From assembly GCA_964293475.1 (NCBI GenBank), contig CAXYYJ010000020.1:15666-79665 (forward strand): 64,000 nt of DNA, given 5' to 3'. The notes beneath the pieces are model-generated. The model did no database searches and was not told the origin of the DNA. It saw only the letters and a list, made by a program, of their open reading frames with translations. This DNA is from UBA12170 sp964293475 (GTDB lineage Bacteria > Bacteroidota > Bacteroidia > Bacteroidales > UBA12170). Position 1 is the first letter of the stretch; every line of letters begins with the position of its first letter. Positions 59,129-64,000 of the stretch are shown one piece after another. Made by a program: the position numbers and the translations under genes.

Positions 59129-59941
59129 TTAACGTGATGCAGCTCTTAGCTTCACGAGTTTTTGGAGCAAACCTTCCAATAAATTCAATTGTAACATATT
59201 GGCTCCGTCGGACAAGGCGCAGGCAGGGTTGGGGTGTGTTTCGAGAAAAATTCCATCTACACCAACGGCTATTCCGGCTTTGGCAATAGTTTCGATGAGG
59301 TCAGGCTGTCCACCGGTAACACCCGATTCCTGATTGGGTTGCTGAAGGCTGTGGGTGATGTCGAGAATTACAGGGACATTGTTTTTCTGCATTTCAGGAA
59401 TCCCCCTGTAATCGATAATAAGATCCTGATAGCCAAACATGGTTCCCCGGTCGGTGAGCATTACCTGATTATTGCCCGATTCTCTCACTTTTTCAACGGC
59501 AAATTTCATGGAAGCGGCGCTCAGAAACTGCCCTTTTTTAATATTCACGATTTTTCCGGTCTTTGCTGCGGCTACCAGGAGCTCGGTCTGACGGCATAAA
59601 AAAGCCGGAATTTGCAGAATATCAACGTATTCGGCAGCTAATTGGGCTTCTTCAACACTGTGAATATCGGTAACTATGGGAACATGAAGCGTTTGAGCCA
59701 CATTTTTTAGGGTAGACAATGCCAGTTCATCTCCAATTCCAGAGAAAGAACCTAATTTACTACGATTGGCTTTTTTGTAGCTGGCTTTAAAAACAAATGG
59801 AATATTGAGTTTTTGGCAGATCGATTTGATTTCAGCGGCAATCTCCAGAGGCATAGTGGTATTCTCAACCACACATGGGCCTGCAAGTAGAAAAAAGTTG
59901 TCGGAATTGCTTAATTGGTGATATAATTGATTTGTGCTCAT
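59129..59941 (-). CDS. kdsA: 3-deoxy-8-phosphooctulonate synthase
   Basis: This 270-residue TIM-barrel enzyme condenses arabinose 5-phosphate and phosphoenolpyruvate to Kdo 8-phosphate for lipopolysaccharide. Marks include FFLLAGPCVVENT, FKASYKKANRSKLGSFSGIGDELAL, TDIHSVEEAQ, NIKKGQFLSAASM, RGTMFGYQDLIIDYRG and FLETHPNPACALSDGANML. Length matches the family. The gene is on the minus strand between hydE and the MarR gene and shows no other Kdo gene nearby. Confidence 0.96.
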   Translation of the reverse strand: MSTNQLYHQLSNSDNFFLLAGPCVVENTTMPLEIAAEIKSICQKLNIPFVFKASYKKANRSKLGSFSGIGDELALSTLKNVAQTLHVPIVTDIHSVEEAQLAAEYVDILQIPAFLCRQTELLVAAAKTGKIVNIKKGQFLSAASMKFAVEKVRESGNNQVMLTDRGTMFGYQDLIIDYRGIPEMQKNNVPVILDITHSLQQPNQESGVTGGQPDLIETIAKAGIAVGVDGIFLETHPNPACALSDGANMLQLNLLEGLLQKLVKLRAASR

Positions 59942-60013
59942 GATGTTAAAGTTGACAGGGGTGATGAATAACTACATAATGTAGTGGTTTGAAAATTGAT
60001 TTGAAGAGGAAGA

Positions 60014-60433
60014 CTATAGTATTTCAATGAGTTTTCGAAGGCTTTGGGAGATTTGCTCAGTTTCCTGTTCATTAATTTGAGCATGAATTTTATTTGCGCG
60101 GCCAAGACGATATTCATCAATTTGATTCATAACCTCTTTGCCTTTAGGAGTAAGTTTGATGTCGATTGCCCTCCGATCGAGTTTATTGGTTGTTCTTGAA
60201 AGGAATTCTTTTCCCACCATTTTGTCAATAATTCTACTAACCCTGGAGAGTGACAGATTCATTTTTTCCGCAACACTGTAGCTATTAAAGTGTTTGCAGT
60301 TTTTTAAACAAATAAACATATTATACTCAGCCTGAGAAATGTCGAAACTATCAAAGAAACTCTCATCTATTTGCAAACATTTCTTTCGCAGTTCATAAAT
60401 CAAATCAATTATTGTAGAATCTTCCATAATCAT
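60014..60433 (-). CDS. MarR family transcriptional regulator
   Basis: This protein of about 139 residues has the MarR winged-helix fold: YNMFICLKNCKHFNSYSVAEKMNLSLSRVSRIIDKMVGKEFLSRT as the DNA-binding core, then a wing (NKLDRRAIDIKLTPKGKEV) and a C-terminal dimerisation helix. No redox cysteines at sensing positions are evident, although two Cys are present. I use the ATG at 60433; one at 60427 also fits, and the TTG further upstream is excluded because it overlaps the promoter. The effector and targets are unknown; kdsA lies 72 bases downstream on the same strand. Confidence 0.85.
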   Translation of the reverse strand: MIMEDSTIIDLIYELRKKCLQIDESFFDSFDISQAEYNMFICLKNCKHFNSYSVAEKMNLSLSRVSRIIDKMVGKEFLSRTTNKLDRRAIDIKLTPKGKEVMNQIDEYRLGRANKIHAQINEQETEQISQSLRKLIEIL

Positions 60434-60442
60434 GTGTTTATG

Positions 60443-60473
60443 CAAAAATAATCAGGCTGAAACAAATAGCAAA
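60443..60473 (-). promoter_or_regulatory. Consensus promoter of the MarR gene
   Basis: On the minus strand TTTG (60473-60470), 19 bases, then TATTTTTG (60450-60443) match the Bacteroidota consensus fully. The ATG at 60433 is 9 bases from the box, so the leader is very short. Confidence 0.65.
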
Positions 60474-60516
60474 GTATCTTTGAATTTTCTGCTTAGTTTT
60501 CATTTGTTTCCTTAGT

Positions 60517-61560
60517 TTATTTATGTGAATTATTTAAAAGATGGTTTATTTCGTGTTTTGCGGAGTTCAACAAGTCTTGTTTTTCATCAAAAGGCAAAAA
60601 AGCATGCTCAAAAGCGTTGAGTATTATTTTCGAAAGCTCAGTGGGGTTAAAGTCGAAAAGGGTATGAGCGAGCAAGAGTTCATTGGTTATGGTAGTTCCC
60701 GAAATTAATGTGCTGTCAGTATTTATAGTAACAGGAACATTTTGAGCAAAATACGATTTAATCGGGTGATCGTTAATATGTGCCACACTTTTAGTTTGCA
60801 TATTGCTTGTAAGACACACTTCAAGTGCAATTTGATGATCGATTACATATTGAAGCAAATCGGGGTCTTCGAATAAATGGGTTCCATGTCCAATACGATG
60901 AGCCCCAAGATAGTGAATGGAATCGGCAATGGAATGTGCTCCATCGGCTTCACCAGCATGGACAGTTCTGAATAAATTATTTTTAACAGCTATTTCGAAT
61001 GAAGGTATATGGTTTTTGGCGGGTCTGCCCAACTCTTCCCCAGCCATATCAAATGCTGCAACTCCTTTGTTTTTATAATCCACAGCCAGCTGAGCCAGTT
61101 CCATATTTGTTTGACTGGAGTTTTGTCTAAGCCCGCAAACAATGATATTGCTTTTGATATTAAAGTCTTTTTCTCCCTGATTTTTCCCCCTGATAATAGC
61201 ATTCATAACCTGATTTAGGGTCAGGCCATTTTTTAAGTGTAGCGCTGGCGAGAAGCGTGCTTCTATGTATTTGGTATTTTCAAGTGCCGCATCTTCCAGA
61301 AATTCATACATCACCCGTTCTATTGCCTCTTCTGTTTGCATTACATTAATGGTATACTCAAAAGGCTTGAAGTATTCCACAAGGCTCGCGCAGGTTTTGT
61401 CAATTTGAATGAGTGGCAAAAGCGTGTCAAATTCGAAGCTTGGCAAAAAAACCTTGTGTTTTTTCGCCAGGTCAATAATAGTCTGAACCCTCAGCCCCCC
61501 GTCAATATGGGAGTGCAATTCTGCTTTGGGGCTTTTCTCAATAAAAGATACAATATCCAT
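60517..61560 (-). CDS. Adenosine deaminase-like amidohydrolase
   Basis: This 347-residue protein belongs to the adenosine/AMP/adenine deaminase family. Zinc ligands and catalytic residues are seen in ELHSHIDGGLRVQTI (HxH), FRTVHAGEADGAHSI (His, Glu) and HRIGHGTHLFED (His). The final aspartate motif reads NTDSTLISGTT, where classical adenosine deaminases have the pair DD. The first Asp (zinc ligand) is kept and the second (substrate N7 contact) is Ser. Deamination of adenosine to inosine is the default prediction, but a different purine or other amine substrate cannot be excluded. A -7 box lies upstream. Confidence 0.82.
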   Translation of the reverse strand: MDIVSFIEKSPKAELHSHIDGGLRVQTIIDLAKKHKVFLPSFEFDTLLPLIQIDKTCASLVEYFKPFEYTINVMQTEEAIERVMYEFLEDAALENTKYIEARFSPALHLKNGLTLNQVMNAIIRGKNQGEKDFNIKSNIIVCGLRQNSSQTNMELAQLAVDYKNKGVAAFDMAGEELGRPAKNHIPSFEIAVKNNLFRTVHAGEADGAHSIADSIHYLGAHRIGHGTHLFEDPDLLQYVIDHQIALEVCLTSNMQTKSVAHINDHPIKSYFAQNVPVTINTDSTLISGTTITNELLLAHTLFDFNPTELSKIILNAFEHAFLPFDEKQDLLNSAKHEINHLLNNSHK

Positions 61561-61577
61561 TCTGTTGATTTGGCCTG

Positions 61578-61585
61578 CAAAAATA
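61578..61585 (-). promoter_or_regulatory. -7 box (TATTTTTG) upstream of the deaminase gene
   Basis: Minus-strand TATTTTTG at 61585-61578 ends 17 bases before the ATG at 61560. No -33 element is seen. Confidence 0.45.
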
Positions 61586-61663
61586 GGAAATTTAGGGGTT
61601 TATTTGCCCTGTTTGGAAATTATAATCCATCTCCGGATTACTAAAACGTGTAAGAAAAATGGG

Positions 61664-63919
61664 TTATTTAAGATAATGCCCCAGATGCCAGAATAGAATA
61701 TCCTGCTGAATGGGTTTGGTGGTATATTCGTTGCAACCGAGACTCAGACATTTTTGTCTGTCGTCGGCCAACGCATTGGCTGTCACAGCAATTATAATAA
61801 CTTTCGGATCTAATCTGCGTATTTTATAGGTGGCTTCGTAACCGTCAATAACGGGCATCTGCATATCCATCAACACCAAATCAACTTTGTTATGATTGTT
61901 GAAAAACTCCAGAGCTTCACTTCCATTTTGTTTCCAAACCACGTGAGCCTTTGTGGGTTGAAGGAGTGTTTTAAGATATAAATAATTTATTTTTTCGTCT
62001 TCTACTATTAGAATGGTTTTTCCGGTTAGATTGGGGGTGGATACATCTAATTCTTCAATAACCTGGTCTTTTTCATCCACAGGATTGTAGGGGAAAGTGA
62101 ACGTGAAAATGCTTCCTTTTCCTAAGGTAGATTCAACTTTAATATCACCGCCAATCATATTACTCAGTGATTTGCAAATGCTTAGTCCAATGCCAATTCC
62201 CTCATAAATTTTACGGCTTGTGGTATTAAACTGACGGAAACTTTCGAATATAAGGGGCAGGTTTTCCTCCGCAATTCCCTGGCCCGAATCCTGAATGATG
62301 ATGTCAATTACTTTATCATGAATAACGCAACCTATGCTCACAAAACCAGATTCTGTATATTTGATGGCATTACTAACCAGATTTTCAATTACTTGTTTAA
62401 TTTTCATCTCGTCGGCCATGATATTGCTTTTGGAAATATCGATGTTATTTTCGAAAAGCAGTTTAATCTTTTTCTTTCTTCTCACCAATTCCGACTGGTA
62501 TTTTGTGAAAACACCGTAAATTAACTGGTTGATATAGAAACTATTTTCGCTGATACTGTGATGTCCGGCTTCTATTTTCGAAATGGTGACAATGTCCTCA
62601 ATAATTCTCAAAAGGTTATTTCCACTTCTTTTCACAATTCCCAGATATTCCTTGTAAGTGTCAGAAATTGTGTCGTCGTCGAGCACAAGACTTGTGAACC
62701 CCAGAATATGATTTAGGGGGGGTCTTATTTCGTGGCTGATATTGGATAGGAAAGCTGTTTTTAGTTTTACACTTTCTTCGGCGAGTTGCTGGGCTCTTTT
62801 TTGGTCTCTGATGTCTATAAAGCTTTCTATCAATACTTTTCGATCATTCAAATAGACTTCGTTTACGGTTTTTAAAATAGGAATTCGTTCTCCACGAGCT
62901 GTTAGCAAAATCCGTTCAGAATTATTTACCTTAACATCTAAATCTTTGACCGGGCATTTGCCTTTCTCAGCCGGACATGCAAAATTATGACATCTTTTGC
63001 CAACAATATTTTCTTTTGCAGTGCCGATATATTTGATGGCAGCTGTGTTTAATTCAGTGATTTCGAAGGTATTGGGGTCTATGAGCATGATGCCAAAAGC
63101 AACTGATTCTAAAATACTCAGCAATCGTTCCTGAAATAGTTTAAGCTCAGTAATGTCCGTGGCAATACCCGCAAAACCTATAGGCTGTTTTTCATTATTT
63201 TCCACTCTTATGGTGGTCATTAAGGTGTGAATTTCTTTACCATTCTTATCAATATGACCAATTTCATCGGTGGAACGACCCAATTCTAAACTAGATTTTA
63301 AATGGATATTAACTTGTTCTTCAAGTTGTTTTTTATTGTGAAAAATATTGAGTGGCCGTCCGATTATGTCATCTAAATTTTGGTATCCGTGCATTTTAAC
63401 CCAGGCATCATTCGCTGTGTTAACGATTCCATTCAAATCGGCAAAGGCAATGGCATTGTGCGATTGAAAGACAGTCTGATGGTAAATATCATTTTTTTGA
63501 TTTTCGAGCTCTGCAATTAACAAGTGTTCATTTACACAGTTTTGAATAAATAGCTTAATAATTGGCAATATTCGGGTGAATTCTGCATCTAAAAGCTCGG
63601 TAGAATTTACAGCATCGTTGTTGTCGGTAAATCCATAAGTAATATTAAAATCAAAACCCTTATAACTAAACTGTGACTTGCATTCTCTAAAACTAATATT
63701 ACCATCATCACTGACCTCTATCGGAGCATTTGCTTTAGGTAATTCAGTAAATAATTGGCTTTCTGTTGAATTTAATATCTGAAAGTTTGGGCAAAGTTGG
63801 AGGTTAATATTGAATCGTGATGTTATGGTTAAGCTACGGTGCTCAGCATCAATGTAATGAATCAATAGTTCAGGAAGTTGTCTAAATTCTGTAATATTGA
63901 AAAAGCCGTGGTTATCCAT
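61664..63919 (-). CDS. Hybrid PAS sensor histidine kinase / receiver
   Basis: This 751-residue cytoplasmic protein has no membrane segment. After an N-terminal domain of unknown type (about 1-155) come two PAS domains (about 165-275 and 285-370). The second contains the cysteine-rich stretch CHNFACPAEKGKCPVKDL. The HisKA domain has the phosphorylated H396 in NISHEIRPPLNHILGF, where Pro replaces the usual Thr after Arg. The ATPase domain shows ENLVSNAIKYTESG and DSGQGI. A C-terminal receiver has VEDEKINYLYLKTLL and DLVLMDMQMPVIDGYEATYKIR with intact Asp. No separate output protein is adjacent, so it must signal to a distant partner or by phosphorelay. Confidence 0.93.
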   Translation of the reverse strand: MDNHGFFNITEFRQLPELLIHYIDAEHRSLTITSRFNINLQLCPNFQILNSTESQLFTELPKANAPIEVSDDGNISFRECKSQFSYKGFDFNITYGFTDNNDAVNSTELLDAEFTRILPIIKLFIQNCVNEHLLIAELENQKNDIYHQTVFQSHNAIAFADLNGIVNTANDAWVKMHGYQNLDDIIGRPLNIFHNKKQLEEQVNIHLKSSLELGRSTDEIGHIDKNGKEIHTLMTTIRVENNEKQPIGFAGIATDITELKLFQERLLSILESVAFGIMLIDPNTFEITELNTAAIKYIGTAKENIVGKRCHNFACPAEKGKCPVKDLDVKVNNSERILLTARGERIPILKTVNEVYLNDRKVLIESFIDIRDQKRAQQLAEESVKLKTAFLSNISHEIRPPLNHILGFTSLVLDDDTISDTYKEYLGIVKRSGNNLLRIIEDIVTISKIEAGHHSISENSFYINQLIYGVFTKYQSELVRRKKKIKLLFENNIDISKSNIMADEMKIKQVIENLVSNAIKYTESGFVSIGCVIHDKVIDIIIQDSGQGIAEENLPLIFESFRQFNTTSRKIYEGIGIGLSICKSLSNMIGGDIKVESTLGKGSIFTFTFPYNPVDEKDQVIEELDVSTPNLTGKTILIVEDEKINYLYLKTLLQPTKAHVVWKQNGSEALEFFNNHNKVDLVLMDMQMPVIDGYEATYKIRRLDPKVIIIAVTANALADDRQKCLSLGCNEYTTKPIQQDILFWHLGHYLK

Positions 63920-63939
63920 TTTTTTAATAATGTTGTACT

Positions 63940-63972
63940 CAAATTTAATAACCTGAGTTCGACATAAGCAAA
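63940..63972 (-). promoter_or_regulatory. Consensus promoter of the hybrid sensor kinase gene
   Basis: On the minus strand TTTG (63972-63969), 21 bases, then TAAATTTG (63947-63940) match the consensus. The box ends 20 bases before the ATG at 63919. Confidence 0.6.
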
Positions 63973-64000
63973 TTGCTAAAAAAGAGCAAGTTGACCATTG

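Overview
This window is a 64 kb piece of a Bacteroidota chromosome (Bacteroidia-like, probably able to live without oxygen). The evidence is type IX secretion C-terminal sorting domains of both type A and type B, a GH92 mannosidase lipoprotein, LruC and DUF4907 families, the gene order bamD-rpoZ-coaBC-DUF4835-recN that is typical of the phylum, Bacteroidota-type promoters (TAnnTTTG, often with TTG/TTTG about 20 bases upstream), and a hydE gene for [FeFe]-hydrogenase maturation. Most of the window is housekeeping. I see no rRNA, tRNA, CRISPR array, insertion sequence or prophage.

Layout. 1-8.5 kb: the 5' end of alaS, divergent from an M23 peptidase and a MerR regulator; a GH92 mannosidase translationally coupled to a class III aminotransferase; a DUF1338 oxygenase; the RNase P RNA gene (rnpB, minus strand); an Smr-domain protein. 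8.6-16.1 kb: a DUF4907 protein and a 2362-residue Kelch/Ig-like adhesin-type protein exported by type IX secretion. 16.3-20 kb, minus strand: DUF58, thioredoxin, queG and ruvB. 20.1-27.8 kb, plus strand: a small orphan gene with a striking promoter-operator, an endonuclease/exonuclease/phosphatase (EEP) enzyme, bamD, rpoZ, coaBC, DUF4835, recN and fabI. 28-36.3 kb: argR-carA-carB with visible ARG boxes, then a stand-alone DnaE-type polymerase preceded by a long dyad, and a retropepsin-like protease. 36.4-41 kb: a LruC lipoprotein, a second EEP enzyme and uvrB.

41.2-49.3 kb is a compact polysaccharide assembly operon driven by one clear promoter. It encodes a response regulator, a pseudo-receiver fused to an initiating sugar-phosphate transferase, a TolC-like outer-membrane protein, a Wzc/Wzz-like copolymerase carrying a LysM-like insert and a degenerate kinase domain, a Wzx flippase, a 43-residue membrane peptide and a Wzy/ligase-type polymerase. 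No Wza-type (OPX) exporter and no other glycosyltransferase is present. Next to it on the minus strand are a hydrolase, an acyltransferase, a type IX-secreted beta-helix protein and a 35-codon acyltransferase remnant, all plausible modification or processing partners. This cluster is the best candidate for unusual biology in the window.

53.3-64 kb: an rRNA-type methyltransferase, a small membrane protein, a MATE exporter, a VanX-like dipeptidase with ispD, hydE, kdsA, a MarR regulator, an adenosine deaminase-like enzyme and a hybrid sensor kinase.

A window-wide regularity is that many genes have a TAnnTTTG box only 10-20 bases before the start codon, and two (bamD and the EEP gene at 37954) have it exactly 4 bases before the ATG, which predicts leaderless mRNAs.
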